Of a stretch of DNA of 64,000 bases, positions 52,036-61,981 are shown piece after piece. A model generated the notes under the pieces. The model was not told the DNA's origin. It was given only the letters and a program-made list of their open reading frames with translations, and did no database searches. Each line of letters begins with the position of its first letter. The stretch's first letter is position 1. This DNA is from VRUE01 sp963720805. GTDB lineage: Bacteria; Actinomycetota; Thermoleophilia; Solirubrobacterales; 70-9. Made by a program: the position numbers and the translations under genes. The DNA is taken from assembly GCA_963720805.1 (NCBI GenBank), contig CAVRGT010000009.1:1-64000 (forward strand), in the 5' to 3' direction.

Positions 52036-52581
52036 CTAGGACTGGTTGAAGAAGCCTTTGTCGAGCAGCCGCGCCTTCTCCTCGGCCGACACCTCGACGT
52101 TGCGCGGCGTCAGCAGGAAGATCTTCTCGGCGATCCGCTGCATGCCGCCGTCCAGCGCGTAGGTGAGGCCCGAGCAGAAGTCGATCATCCGCTTCGAGAG
52201 CTCGTGATCGGTCGTCTGCAGGTTGAGGATGACCGGCACCGAGCGCTTGAACTGGTCGGCGACCTGCTGGGCGTCGTTGAAGTTGCGTGGGATGACGAGG
52301 TGGACCTGGACGTCGGAGTCGCCGTTGCCGACCGGGCGCAGCGTGCGGGTCCGCGAGGCGGAGATCGGCTCGTCGTCGGCGAAGATGTCGTCGATCTCGT
52401 CGCGACGCGAGCGGCGCGAGGTCGGCAGGCGCCGCACCTGGCCCGACTCGCGGCGGCCTTCGTAGGCCTCTTCGGCGCCGGTCTCGGGCTCGAAGTCTTC
52501 CTCGTACTCGGGGCCGTAGTCGTGATCCTCGGCAAGGCCGAAGTAGACCAGCGCTCGATGCCATGTATCGCGTAGGGCCAT
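52036..52581 (-). CDS. sepF: Cell division protein SepF
   Basis: A membrane-binding FtsZ partner. The 181-residue protein has an N-terminal amphipathic helix (MALRDTWHRALVYFGL), a charged linker with many Arg/Asp/Glu (about 20-85), and the SepF domain VHLVIPRNFNDAQQVADQFK, RSVPVILNLQTTDHELSKRM, IDFCSGLTYALDGGMQRIAE ending FLLTPRNVEVS. Intact, unlike both neighbours. In organisms without FtsA, SepF anchors the Z-ring. A small hairpin (cggcct/aggccg, 52597-52613) lies in the 69-bp gap upstream. Confidence 0.95.
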   Translation of the reverse strand: MALRDTWHRALVYFGLAEDHDYGPEYEEDFEPETGAEEAYEGRRESGQVRRLPTSRRSRRDEIDDIFADDEPISASRTRTLRPVGNGDSDVQVHLVIPRNFNDAQQVADQFKRSVPVILNLQTTDHELSKRMIDFCSGLTYALDGGMQRIAEKIFLLTPRNVEVSAEEKARLLDKGFFNQS

Positions 52582-52650
52582 GGTTATCGCGTGTTTCGGC
52601 CTTGCGCAGGCCGATTCCTTTACGGAATTGCCAGAGATTATGCGCCGGAT

Positions 52651-53285
52651 CTACATGTAGAGGGCCGTGCCCAGGCGGACGATCGTCGCCCCCTCCTCGA
52701 CCGCGACCTGCCAGTCCTGCGAGGTGCCCATCGAGAGGCGCTGCAGGCCGTGCTCGGCGGCGAGCTCGGCGAGGCGGGCGAAATGGGGGCGCGAGTCCTC
52801 GGGGTCCTGGCTGAACGGCGGCATCGTCATCAGGCCGCCGACGCGGACCGGGCAGCGCTCGATGAACGCGCCCAGCTCGGCCGGGCGCCACGCCGCCCTT
52901 GCCCTCCTCGCCGGCGACGTTGACCTCGACCAGGACCTCGGTCTCGGGGCCGCCGTGGCGGCCGAGCTGCTCCAGGGCGGAGTCGGTGGCGACCGAGTGG
53001 ATCAGGCGGCAGATCGGCAGCAGCTGCTTGACCTTGCGGCTCTGCAGGTTGCCGATGAAGTCCCACTCGAAGGCGTCGCCCCAGCGCTCGTGCTTGGCGA
53101 CCAGGTCCTGCTGGCGGTTCTCGCCGACGAGGCGGACGCCGGCCTCGGCCAGCGCCCCCATCTCCTCCAGCGGCACGTACTTGCGTCGCGGCGAGGATCT
53201 CGACCCCGGGCCCGGCGATCTCGCGCGCCCGGCCGAGGTTGGCGGCGATCTTCTCCGGGTCGAGCCCGTGGATCAGGCCCGGCAC
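52651..53285 (-). CDS. yggS: YggS/PROSC-family PLP homeostasis protein (frameshifts)
   Basis: A fold-type III PLP-binding protein that buffers pyridoxal phosphate. The GTG at 53285 overlaps the upstream gene's end region; PGLIHGLDPEKIAANLGRAR, then KYVPLEEMGALAEAGVRLVG, ENRQQDLVAKHERWGDAFEW, FIGNLQSRKVKQLLPICRLI, VLVEVNVAGEEGKGGVAP and SMGTSQDWQVAVEEGATIVR with the terminal RLGTALYM. The lysine in the first segment (AATKYVP) would bind PLP but falls at a frame change near 53180. Two or three further indels. Neighbour of sepF as in many Gram-positives. Confidence 0.9.
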
Positions 53286-53287
53286 GC

Positions 53288-54037
53288 TCAGCCCTCCTCC
53301 CGATCCAGCCAGACGAGGCCCGCCTGGCGCCCGGTGCGGCCGCCGTCGCGGCGGTGGGAGAAGAAGAGCTCCGCGCTCGCAGCTCGTGCAGAGCCCGGCC
53401 GCCTCGATCTGCTCGACCCCCGCCTCGCGCAGCAGCCGGCGCGCCACCTCCGGCAGGTCGAGCATCCGCCCGGCGGCGATGCCGTCGCCGAGCGCGGCGA
53501 AGGCCTCGAGCACCTCGTCGCCCACCTCGTAGCAACAGGGCCCGATACCGGGGCCGATCGCCGCGTCGGTGGCGCCGACCGCCGTCGGCGCCCCTGCGCG
53601 ACGATCCCCGGCCGCCAGGCCGCGCCAGCCGCAGTGCAGCATCGCCACGCCCGCCGGGGCCGGCGAGCGGCGACCGGCAGGCAGTCGGCGACGAAGACGA
53701 GCGGCGCGAGGCCGGGACTCGGCGGTGACGTGGCCGTCGACCTCGGGGATCGCGGCGCCGGCTCGGCGAAGGGACTGGGCGCCTGGGGCCGTCGTGGATG
53801 GCCAGCTCGGCGCCGTGCACCTGGCGGCCGCTGGCGACTCGCTCCGGGTCGAAGCCCGAGCGCCGCGGCCAGGCGGCCGAGGTTCTCGACCACCGACTCG
53901 CACTCGTCCTCGGTGAGACGCCGAGGTTGAGGCGTCGAAGGGCGGCTCGCTGACCCCGCCGGCGGGTCGAGAAGGCCGCTCGCGCGCCGGCAGCTCGGCC
54001 TCGAGCCAGCGCACGCCCTCGCCTCACGCCACTCCAT
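53288..54037 (-). CDS. pgeF: Multicopper polyphenol oxidase / PgeF-type purine nucleoside phosphorylase (frameshifts)
   Basis: The laccase-domain family (YfiH, YlmD) that cleaves purine nucleosides or edits peptidoglycan precursors. Recognisable stretches: MRWLEAELPAR and GGVSEPPFDA, LTEDECESVVENLGRLAAAL, VASGRQVHGAELAIHDG, PLVFVADCLPV, VAMLHCGWRGLAAG, AAIGPGIGPCCYEVGDEVLE, and the final GRQAGLVWLDREEG. His (HG), Cys (ADC) and His (LHCGWRG) metal ligands are present. At least six frame changes. About 245 residues when joined. It lies between cca and yggS. Confidence 0.85.
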   Translation of the reverse strand: MEWREARACAGSRPSCRRASGLLDPPAGSASRPSTPQPRRLTEDECESVVENLGRLAAALGLRPGASRQRPPGARRRAGHPRRPQAPSPFAEPAPRSPRSTATSPPSPGLAPLVFVADCLPVAARRPRRAWRCCTAAGAAWRPGIVAQGRRRRSAPPTRRSAPVSGPVATRWATRCSRPSPRSATASPPGGCSTCRRWRAGCCARRGSSRSRRPGSARAASAELFFSHRRDGGRTGRQAGLVWLDREEG

Positions 54038-55165
54038 CGTCGCTCCCTCGCGGCCGTCGCCAGCGCCACCGCCAGCTCCGCCTCGCGGCCCGTCGATCTC
54101 GCCGTCGAGCTTGCGCCGCAGGGCCTCCTCAGGCCCCGCCCCAGCGCCGGGCCCTGGCGGAACGCCGGCCGCGATCAGGTCCGCGCCGTCGATCTCCAGC
54201 GTCACCTCGCGCCACTCCGCCAGGTAGCGGTCGAGCCACTCGGCGCCCAGGGCCCGGGCGAGGACGAGCTCGACCGGGTCGTGGCCGCGCGGCCAGCGCG
54301 ACCGCCTCCGAGGGACGCTCGGGGCTCGCCGCGGCCAGCGCCGCCTCGCCGCCCGCGGGCCAAGGGCAGCGGCGAAGCAGCGGCCCGCTCGCGGGGCGCC
54401 ACGCTCGCCCCAGGGCGCCGCCGCGAGCAGCTCGGCGACCGCGCTCGACAAGCTCGACGCCGCCTGCGCGCAGCTCGACCAGGCCCCACTCGCCGAGCAG
54501 CTCGAAGCCGCTCGCGGCGCCTTGGCTTCGGCGGCAAGCCGCAGCAGCTCGGCGTCGCGCCGGTCGGCGGAGACCGTGCTCAGGTCCGACTCGCGCAGCA
54601 GCTCCGCGGTCTCCGGCTCCAGCTCGAAGCCGAAGCGGGCCGCGTAGCGGCGCGGCGCGAAGCGCCCGGGTCGGGTCGTCGACGAACGAGTCGGCGTGCA
54701 GGACCCGCAGCCGCCGGGCCGCCAGGTCGGCCTGCGCCGCCGTATGGGTCGATCAGGCGTGGCTCGCCTTGCAGCGGGATCGCCATCGCGTTGATCGTGA
54801 AGTCGCGGCGCGCCAGATCGGCCTGCGAGGTCGGCCGCCGGCTCGACGACCGGCAGCGCGCCCGGGTGCGGGTAGGTCTCCGAGCGCGCGCGTGGCGATG
54901 TCGACCTCGTGGCCCGTCGAGCTTCACCTTGGCGGTGCCGAAGCGCTCGTGCGCGGTCACTTCGGCGCCCAGCCGCGCGGCGAGCGCCGCCGCGTCGCCC
55001 TCGACGACGAGATCGATGTCGGCGCGGCCGCGCCCGAGCAGCAGGTCGCGTACCGCGCCGCCGACCAGGTAGACCGGGTCGCCGCCGGCCTCGCGCACAG
55101 GTCGCCAGCTCAGGGTGCATGTGCTCGAGCGCCTCGGCGAGGCCTCGTCGGTCTCGTCGGTGCAT
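54030..55165 (-). CDS. cca: CCA tRNA nucleotidyltransferase / poly(A) polymerase family (frameshifts)
   Basis: Adds CCA to tRNA 3' ends or acts as a poly(A) polymerase. From ATG 55165 MHRRDRRGLAEALEHMHPEL leads, through a frame change, to GDPVYLVGGAVRDLLLGRGR, ADIDLVVEGDAAALAARLGA (GG-DxD nucleotidyltransferase motif), TAHERFGTAKVKLDG, LARRDFTINAMAIPLQGEPR, and RRYAARFGFELEPETAELLR with SDLSTVSADRRDAELLRLAA. The C-terminal half is heavily disrupted, and the 3' end is approximate. At least eight indels. First gene of the large minus-strand block. Confidence 0.82.
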
Positions 55166-55218
55166 GCGCGTAGCCTACCATGATCGCCTCTGCGGATGGC
55201 CGATGACCCGATGAGCGC

Positions 55219-56123
55219 GTGCGACTGGACGACGACGCGCAGGCCGCGGCCGTCGCATCAGCTGTCGTCGCCGCGGCCGCGGCGGTCGCCCTGGGCATAG
55301 TCTCCTCGGCATCGAGCCGTGATCGCGGCTCGCCGTCTGGTCGGCGTCCTCGCACCGTCAAGGCACGGCGCTAAGCCGGAAACGGACGCCAGCAGGCCAG
55401 CCAGAGCTGCAACGTCCGACCTGGTCCGCAACGCGACCCCCCAGCCCGACTGGCAGCCGCACACCGGCCCGGTGCCGATCCTCGAGTACCACGTGCTCGG
55501 CGCCGCGCCCGTCAGACGCGCCCTACCCCGAGCTCTACGTGACACGGCCGGATTTCCACAGCCAGATGGACTGGCTGGACGGAACACGGCTACGAAGGCG
55601 GTGACCCTGGAAACGGTCGAGCGAGCCTGGTACCACGGCGGCACGCTGCCCGCCAAGCCGGTCGTGCTCTCCTTCGACGACGGCTACCGGCCGCAGTTCA
55701 CCTACGCCCTGCCGGAGCTGCGCAAGCCACGGCTGGCCCGGCGTGCTCAACCTCAAGGCCGAAGGCTCCGACCTCTACGAGAGCAACGTCAAGGCGATGA
55801 TCGATGCGGGCTGGGAGCTGGCCGCCCACACGATCAACCACCAGGACCTGACCACGCTCGGAGCGCCGGAACTGAAGGAAGAAGTCGCCGGGATCGCGCG
55901 CGATCCTGCGACGCGAATACGGCGTCCCCGTGGCCGAACTTCTGTTACCCGGCCGGGCGGTTCGACGAAACGGTGATCGCCGCGGTCAAAGCCGCCGGCT
56001 ACACCGGCTGCGACAACGGAGATCCCCGGCGAGGCTACGCGCGATGCTCCGTACGAACTTGCCCGCTTCGAGATCCTCGGTTCCTCAGGAGTCGCGGGCC
56101 TTGCGGAAGATCTTGGCGGCTGA
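55219..56123 (+). CDS. Polysaccharide deacetylase, NodB homology domain (frameshifts)
   Basis: An envelope carbohydrate esterase. A GTG at 55219 gives an N-terminal membrane anchor (AVVAAAAAVALGIVSSAS). A frame change near 55375 follows, then GPVPILEYHVLGAAPV, DFHSQMDWLDG, PVVLSFDDGYRPQFTYALPE (catalytic Asp pair), NVKAMIDAGWELAAHTINHQ (His motif), and VANFCYPAGRFDETVIAAVK. It ends EDLGG at TGA 56121-56123. Five or so indels. Might deacetylate peptidoglycan or a surface polymer. An in-frame start at 55319 is also possible. Confidence 0.8.
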
Positions 56124-56125
56124 TG

Positions 56126-56225
56126 GCGAGACGGTCACCCTCTCCCGGAGGCTTCTGCTCAACGCTTTGAAGCATCACAAACGATCTGCTGCGCAACGGT
56201 CTCCGGGAGAGGGTGACCGTCTCGC
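56126..56225. terminator. 25-bp perfect inverted repeat (hairpin 6)
   Basis: Arms 56126-56150 and 56201-56225 are exact complements over 25 bp with a 50-nt loop. It starts two bases after the deacetylase stop and ends eight bases before the hisF stop, so it probably terminates both convergent transcripts. The arm shares ctccgggaga with hairpin 1. Confidence 0.75.
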
Positions 56226-56232
56226 TTCAACC

Positions 56233-56993
56233 TCAACGTCGTACCGGGATGCCGGCGGCCGCCATTTGCTCCTTAGCTTCGTGGACCGTGAAGGTGCCGT
56301 AGTGGAAGATCGAGGCGCAGAGGACAGCGTCGGCGTTGCCGTCTGCGATTGCTTCCGATAGGTGCTCGAGCGTCCCGGCTCCTCCGGAGGCGATGACCGG
56401 GACTGAGACCGCGTCGGCTACTGCCCTGGTCAGCTCGATGTCGTAGCCGTCGTTGGTGCCGTCGCGGTCCATGCTGGTGAGGAGCACCTCCCCCGCGCCG
56501 AGCTCTGATCGCTTCCTTTGCCCAGGCGACGGCCTCGCGGCCCTCGACCTTCTTGCGGCCGCCGTTGACGTAGACGCCCCATGCCGTCTCCTCGCGCTTG
56601 GCGTCGATAGCGATCACGACGCATTGGGCGCCGAAGTGGTCTGCAAGCTCGGTGAGCAGCTCCGGGCGCGCCAGCGCAGAGGAGTTGACCGAGACCTTGT
56701 CGGCGCCGGCGTCGAGTACAGCTTGCGCGTCCTCTACCGAGCGGATGCCGCCGCCGATCGTGAAGGGGATGAAGACGTTGTCGGCTGTTCTCCGAGCCAG
56801 CTCGACGATCGTGTCGCGCTTTTCGTGCGAGGCGGTGATGTCGAGGAAGACCAGCTCGTCGGCCCCCTCGGCGTCGTAGCGCTCAGCCAGCTCGACCGGA
56901 TCCCCCGCATCGCGCAGGCCGACGAAGTTGGTGCCCTTGACGACTCGGCCCGCAGTCGACGTCGAGGCAGGGAATGACGCGCTTCAGCACCAT
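56233..56993 (-). CDS. hisF: Imidazole glycerol phosphate synthase cyclase subunit HisF (frameshifts)
   Basis: Makes IGP and AICAR from PRFAR and ammonia supplied by HisH. ATG 56993 gives MVLKRVIPCLDV, then VVKGTNFVGLRDAGDPVELA, ADELVFLDITASHEKRDTIV, PFTIGGGIRSVEDAQAVLDA, GADKVSVNSSALARPELLTE, LTSMDRDGTNDGYDIELTRA and PVIASGGAGTLEHLSEAIAD; both catalytic aspartates (CLDV, TSMDRDG) are present. Two indels, near 56960 and 56505. About 253 residues. Last gene of the his cluster, separated from hisA by hairpin 7. Confidence 0.93.
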
Positions 56994-57005
56994 CCCTACA
57001 GCCTA

Positions 57006-57048
57006 GTGTGGCGACTTTCCCGTCATATGGACGGATAAGTCGCCACAC
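57006..57048. repeat. Dispersed hairpin repeat, copy 2 (hairpin 7)
   Basis: Perfect 12-bp arms gtgtggcgactt (57006-57017) and aagtcgccacac (57037-57048) around a partly paired centre. It begins two bases past the hisA stop. About 32 of 36 central bases match the copy at 30906-30946. Confidence 0.75.
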
Positions 57049-57050
57049 CC

Positions 57051-57776
57051 TCAGCGAAGCGCGGCGATGCCCTCCGCGACGGTGAACTTGCGCTCGTAGA
57101 GGGCGCGGCCGACGATCGCGCCCTCGATGTTCGGAGCGGCCTCGCGCGTCAGGGCTTCGAGGTGCGACAGGTTGCCGACTCCGCCCGAGGCGATCACCTG
57201 AGCCTCGGTCGCTGCCGCAATCCGCATTCAGCTCGCCAGTCGCCGGTCCCTCCATCGTCCCGTCGACCTCGATCGCCGTGCAGAGGAACCTCGCCACGCC
57301 CGGGCGCTCAGCTCCGCGACGGCCTCGACGACCCCCTCCTCACCTGCTTCGGTCCACCCCGATAGCGCCACCTTGCCGTCGCGGGCGTCGACCGAGACGA
57401 CGATGCGCTCGCCGTGCTTCTCCAGCGCCTCGGCGAGGAACTCCGGGTCGCGCAGCGCGGCGGTGCCGATCACGACCCGCTCGGCTCCTGCCTCGAGCAC
57501 CGCCGCGACCGAGGCCTCGCATCGCGCAGCCCGCCGCCGACCTGGATCGGGCACTCGACGGCGGCGGCGATTCGCCGCACCGCCTCGAGGTTCCGCGGCT
57601 CCCCCGCCTTGGCCCCGTCGAGATCGACCACGTGCAGGAACTCCGCCCCTTCGCCGGCCCAGCGCTTCGCCGCGTCGACCGGGTCGGCGTCGTAGGCCGT
57701 CTCGCGCTCGTAGTCGCCCTGCAGCAGCCGCACGGCCTGGCCGCCGCGGATGTCGATCGCCGGGATAGAGGATCAC
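57051..57776 (-). CDS. hisA: ProFAR isomerase HisA (frameshifts)
   Basis: Isomerises ProFAR to PRFAR; in actinobacteria the homologue can also be the dual-function PriA. GTG 57776 overlaps the hisH stop: VILYP, then in the next frame AIDIRGGQAVRLLQGDYERE, AKRWAGEGAEFLHVVDLDGA, CPIQVGGGLRD, RVVIGTAALRDPEFLAEALE, ARDGKVALSGWTEAG, and EGAIVGRALYERKFTVAEGI to IAALR. Catalytic Asp in AIDIRGG. At least five indels. Whether it is mono- or bifunctional cannot be settled (no trpF seen). Confidence 0.9.
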
Positions 57777-58400
57777 GCCGGGACGGAGGCGCAGATCCCG
57801 GCGAAGTTGGAGAGCAGGCGCAGGCCGGCGGCGCTCGACTTCTCGGGGTGGAACTGGACGCCGAAGACGTTGTCGCGCTCGGCCGCGCAGGCGAAGCGAG
57901 CGCCGTAGGCGGCGGTGCCGAGCAGGTCGCCCGGCCTCGGGCTCGGGGCGAAGGAGTGGACGAAGTAGAAGGGCGTCTCGGTCTCGATCCCCTCGGTCAG
58001 CGCGCGACTGCCGCTCCCAGCGCACCGGCGACCAGCCGATGTGCGGGACCTTGAGCCCCGGCGCGTCGAGCTCGCTGACCGCGCCGGAGAGCAGGCCGAG
58101 CCCCTCCGCCCCGCCGAGCTCGGTGGTCGAGTCGAAGAGCAGCTGCAGGCCGAGGCAGATGCCGAGGATCGGCACGCCGGCCGTCGCGCCGCTCGGCGAT
58201 CAGCTCGTCGAGGCCGAGCTCGCGCATGCCCTCCATCGCCTTCGGGAAGGCGCCGACGCCGGGCAGGATCAGCCCGTCGGCGCCCGAATCGTCTCCGCGT
58301 CGTTGGCGATCGTCGCCGTCGCGCCGACGTGCTCGAGCGCCTTCTCGACCGAGCGCAGGTTGCCCATCCCGTAATCGAGGATGCAGATCCGCGTGGTCAT
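57773..58400 (-). CDS. hisH: Imidazole glycerol phosphate synthase glutaminase subunit HisH (frameshifts)
   Basis: Glutaminase partner of HisF. ATG 58400 overlaps the hisB stop: MTTRICILDYGMGNLRSVEK, then LILPGVGAFPKAMEGMRELG, PILGICLGLQLLFDSTTELG (nucleophile Cys), GLGLLSGAVSELDAPGLKVP HIGWSPVRW, and the final FAGICASVPA. The HPE catalytic motif is in the disrupted 3' part (FHPEKSS). Four or more indels. About 205 residues. Confidence 0.9.
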
Positions 58401-58988
58401 TCGCTCAGCGTCCCCTTGGTCGAGGGCACGCCGCTCTCCTCGGGGTCGACCGAGACGGCGACGCGCAGGGCGCGGGCGAAGGCCTTGAAGCAGGCCTCGA
58501 TCATGTGGTGGGCGTTGGTGCCGTAGCGGACCGAGACGTGCAGGGTCAGCTTGGCGCTGTTGGCGACGGCGCGGAAGAACTCCTCGGCCAGCTCGGTGTC
58601 GAAGCCGGCGATCGAGGTCGCCGGCAGGTCGGCGTCGAAGACGCAGAGCGGCCGGCCGGAGATGTCGATCGCGCACTCGGCCAGCGACTCGTCCATCGGC
58701 ACCAGCGGCCGAGCCGTAGCGCCGGATCCCGGCGCGGTCGCCGAGCGCCTCGTCGAGCGCCTGCCCGAGCACGATGCCGACGTCCTCGACCGTGTGGTGC
58801 GCGCCGGTCTCGAGGTCGCCGCTGGCCTCGACCTGCAGCCCGAGCCGCCCGTGGCGGGCGAGCAGGTCGAGCATGTGGTCGAGGAAGCCGACCCCGGTGC
58901 TGGCGCTCGACTCGCCCCCGTCGAGGTCGAGCGAGAGCCGGATCTGCGTCTCGGCGGTGCTGCGCTCTCTTTTGGCCGTGCGGCTCAT
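58397..58988 (-). CDS. hisB: Imidazoleglycerol-phosphate dehydratase HisB (one frameshift)
   Basis: Monofunctional dehydratase of histidine synthesis. MSRTAKRERSTAETQIRLSL starts it at ATG 58988; FLDHMLDLLARHGRLGLQVE and TGAHHTVEDVGIVLGQALDE hold one manganese-binding set, and after an indel near 58712 PLVPMDESLAECAIDISGRP and GTNAHHMIEACFKAFARALR the other. The upstream codons are open and continuous with the end of hisD, so the gene may be fused to hisD or preceded by a lost stop. Confidence 0.9.
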
Positions 58989-60292
58989 CTCGTTTAGTCT
59001 TTCGGCCCTAATCATCGCGGACTCGCCGTGGACGGGGAAGCCCTCGGCCCGGGCGATGCGATCGACATGCGGTGCCAGCTTCGCCGCCGCCTCGGCTGGA
59101 ATCTCCACGGTGGCGATCTTGCGGCGGAAGGTATCGGGACCGAGCGGGCCGGAGAAGCGGCCGGCGCCGCCCGGTCGGAAGCACGTGGTTGGAGCCGGCG
59201 ACATAGTCGCCGAAGGCGGTGGCGCTGTAGCGGCCGGCGAAGACGCAGCCAGCGGTGGTCACTCGGCTGGCGAGCGCGGCCGCGTCCTCGACGAGAAGCT
59301 CGAGGTGCTCCGGCGCGAAGGCGTTGGCAAGCTCGACGGCGTCGCTGAAGGTCTGGGGACTTGGACCAGCGCGAGCGGCGAATCGCCGATGTCTGGGCGC
59401 TCGGCGGCGACCCGCTTCGGTGGCCGCCGCCAGGTCTTCAAGCACCGCCTTCTCGACGGCGACGACGACAAGCGGGCTCGTCTCGCCGTGCTCGGCTTGG
59501 GCGCAGAGGTCGAGCGCGGCCCACTCGGGGTCGGTGTCGTGCCCCGGCGACCACCATCAGCTCCGAGGGCCCTGCGTAGTGAGTCGATGCCCGACCCGGC
59601 CGCTACACCATTCGCTTCGCCTCCTGCACCCAGGCGTTGCCCGGGCCCGGCGATCACATCGACTGCGTCAATCGGTCTCGGTGCCGTAAGCGCAGGGCGA
59701 AGATCGCCTGGGCGCCGCCCATCGCGTAGATCTCCTCGACCCCGCAAGAGCCGCCGCCGCCAGGACCAGTGGGTTGACGTCGTCCATCGGGGCCCGGCGG
59801 CGAGGCAAGCGCAAGTCGCTCAACCCCGGCAACGCGGGCCGGGATCGCGCACATCAGGACGCTCGACGGGTAGGCGGCGCGACCCGCCGGGCGCGTAGAT
59901 GCCGGCTGCAGCGACCGGCACCTCGCGCACGGCACCGCGCTGGCCATGTGGCAGCTCGACCTCGCTGCAGGCCGAGTCGAGCTGCGCCTCGGCGACCGCG
60001 CGGACGTTGCCCGCGGCGATCTCCAGCGACTCGCGTAGACGCGGGGTCGAGGCCGGCCAGCGCTGCTGCCGCTGCTTCCGGGTCGACGCGCAGTGAGTCG
60101 CGGGGCGTCTCGGTGGCATCGAAGCGCGCCGTCAGTCTCGAGCACAGCGCTCGTCTCCGCGCCTCCGAACATCCTTCTCGATCCGACTGATCTCGGCGTC
60201 GACTTCGTCCAGCGACTCGCCTTCAGCCCAATGCGCGAACTGCTGCCGCGGTCTCAGCGGCTCCCTCCCACTCGAAGCCGTTCGACCTTCAT
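58989..60292 (-). CDS. hisD: Histidinol dehydrogenase HisD (many frameshifts)
   Basis: Oxidises histidinol to histidine with NAD+ and zinc. ATG 60292 (overlapping the hisG stop) starts MKVERLRVGGSR. Readable parts: LRESLEIAAGNVRAVAEAQL, VREVPVAAAGIYAPGG, EEIYAMGGAQAIFAL, VDVIAGPG, NAFAPEHLELLVEDAAALAS (with the catalytic EH pair), and TVEIPAEAAAKLAPHVDRIA. At least ten indels make it the most damaged gene of the cluster. Its C-terminal frame has no stop and passes straight into hisB. Confidence 0.87.
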
Positions 60293-60970
60293 CGCGCCAC
60301 CGCCTCCCGCAGCTTCGCCGTCAGCCCGTCGACCTCGCGCGCCCGCAGCTTGTGCGCGACGCGGTTGGCGACGAACCTCGCCGTGCACTCGAGGATCTCC
60401 TCGCGCACCTCGAGGTCGTTCTCTTCCAGGGTGCGGCCGGTGGCGACCAGGTCGACGATGCCGTCGGCGAGGCCGATCAGCGGCGCCAGCTCGACCGAGC
60501 CCTTGACCTCGATCACCTCGACCTGGCGGCCGGTGGCCTCGAAGTGGCGTTCGGCGATGCGCGGGTACTTGGTCGCGATCCGCATCATGCCGAGGCGGCG
60601 CTGCGACTCGCCCAGCCGCTCGTCGCCCTTGCGCCCGGCGAGCACCATGCGGCAGCGGCCGAAGCCGAGGTCGAGCAGCTCGTAGACGACCCGGTCGGAC
60701 TGCTCGAGCAGCACGTCCTTGCCGGTGATGCCGACGTCGGCGGCGCCGGCCTCGACGTAGGTCGGCACGTCGGAGGGCCGCATCGTCACCAGGGTGATGC
60801 TCTCGCCCTCGAAGATCAGCGAGCGCGACTCGCCGCGCACCTCGGCGGTCTCGATGCCCGACCGCGTCGAGCGCGTCGAGCGTCTCGCCGAGCAGCGCGC
60901 CGCGCGGCACCGCCAGCTTCAGCGGCCCCTCGGCCTTGGCCCGGCCCATCCCGGCGACCTCGACGCTCAC
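60289..60970 (-). CDS. hisG: ATP phosphoribosyltransferase, short form HisG (one frameshift)
   Basis: First, feedback-controlled step of histidine synthesis. GTG 60970 gives about 227 residues: PLKLAVPRGALLGETLDALD, then after an indel near 60855 EVRGESRSLIFEGESITLVT, MRPSDVPTYVEAGAADVGIT, EQSDRVVYELLDLGFGRCRM, RIATKYPRIAERHF and DGIVDLVATGRTLEENDLEV. It lacks the C-terminal ACT-like regulatory domain, so it is the short form that needs HisZ, which is encoded immediately upstream with a four-base overlap. Confidence 0.93.
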
Positions 60971-61965
60971 GAGTCCTCACCCTGCCGCGCGACTCCTCCT
61001 CCATCTGGGCGACGTGGACGCGCTCCAGGTAGAGGGCGAATCCGGCCGCCGGCAGGTCGAGGCCGAAGCGCTTCAGCAGCCCGTCGTAGCGGCCGCCGCC
61101 GCCGAGCACGTGGCCGAGCGCCGGGTCGTAGACCTCGAGGATCGCGCCGCTGTAGTAGCCGAGGTCGCGCAGCAGGCCGAGGTCGATCTGGACCCGCTCG
61201 GCCACCCCGCGCGCCTCCAGCGCCTCGAGGGTCTCGCCGAGGCGTGCCGTGGCGCGCTCGACCGCGGCGCCGCCGAGCGAGCGCGCCTCCTCCAGCACCT
61301 CTTTGCCGCCGCGCAGCTGCGAGAGCGCGACGCAGGTGGCGATCTGCTCGTCGCCGATGCCCTCGAGCTCGGAGAGCTCGGCCTCGAGCCCGACCAGGTC
61401 GTGGGCGGCGAGGCGGCCGAGGATCGAGTCGCGCGCCTCGCCCTCGACGCCGAACTCGGCCAGCAGCTGGCGGTAGAGGTCGGCGTCGCCGAGGCCGATC
61501 ACCGCCCGGTCCAGCCCGGCGGCGTCGAGCGCCGCCTCCAGCACCTCGACCACCTCGGCGGTGCCCTGCTGGCGCCGGCGCGCCGATCAGCTCGACCCCG
61601 GCCTGGGCGAACTCGCGCATCTGGCCGCGCTGCGGGCGCACCGCGCGGAAGGCGTTGGCCAGGTAGCAGAGGCGCAAGGGCATCTCGGCCTTGGCGTAGC
61701 GGCTGGCGACCAGGCGCGCGATCGGCACGGTCATGTCGGAGCGCAGGGCCAGCAGGTCGCCGCGCTCGTCGAAGAAGCGGTAGGCGGTGTCGGCGGTGCG
61801 CCCGTCGCCGCGGGCCAGCACCTCGTCGTACTCGATCGCGGGCGTCGCCACCTCGCCGTAGCCGCGCTCCTCGAAGACCTCGATCAGGGCGAGGTGCAGG
61901 CGCCGCAGCTCCCGCATCTCGTCGGGCAGCACGTCGCGCGTTCCAGGGGGAATCGGATGGATCAT
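60967..61965 (-). CDS. hisZ: ATP phosphoribosyltransferase regulatory subunit HisZ (frameshifts)
   Basis: A HisRS paralogue without tRNA charging that activates short HisG. MIHPIPPGTRDVLPDEMREL, RTADTAYRFFDERGDLLALR, SDMTVPIARLVASRYAKAEM, PLRLCYLANAFRAVRPQRGQ and MREFAQAGVELIG match the class II core; after an indel near 61580 the HisZ-like EALDAAGLDRAVIGLGDADL and GLLRDLGYYSGAILEVYDPA, GGGGRYDGLLKRFG follow. No anticodon-binding domain. A second indel near 60985 affects only the last residues. Confidence 0.92.
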   Translation of the reverse strand: MIHPIPPGTRDVLPDEMRELRRLHLALIEVFEERGYGEVATPAIEYDEVLARGDGRTADTAYRFFDERGDLLALRSDMTVPIARLVASRYAKAEMPLRLCYLANAFRAVRPQRGQMREFAQAGVELIGAPAPAGHRRGGRGAGGGARRRRAGPGGDRPRRRRPLPPAAGRVRRRGRGARLDPRPPRRPRPGRARGRALRARGHRRRADRHLRRALAAARRQRGAGGGALARRRRGRARHGTPRRDPRGAGGARGGRAGPDRPRPAARPRLLQRRDPRGLRPGARPRARRRRPLRRAAEALRPRPAGGRIRPLPGARPRRPDGGGVARQGEDS

Positions 61966-61981
61966 CGGCCGGACCTTACGA

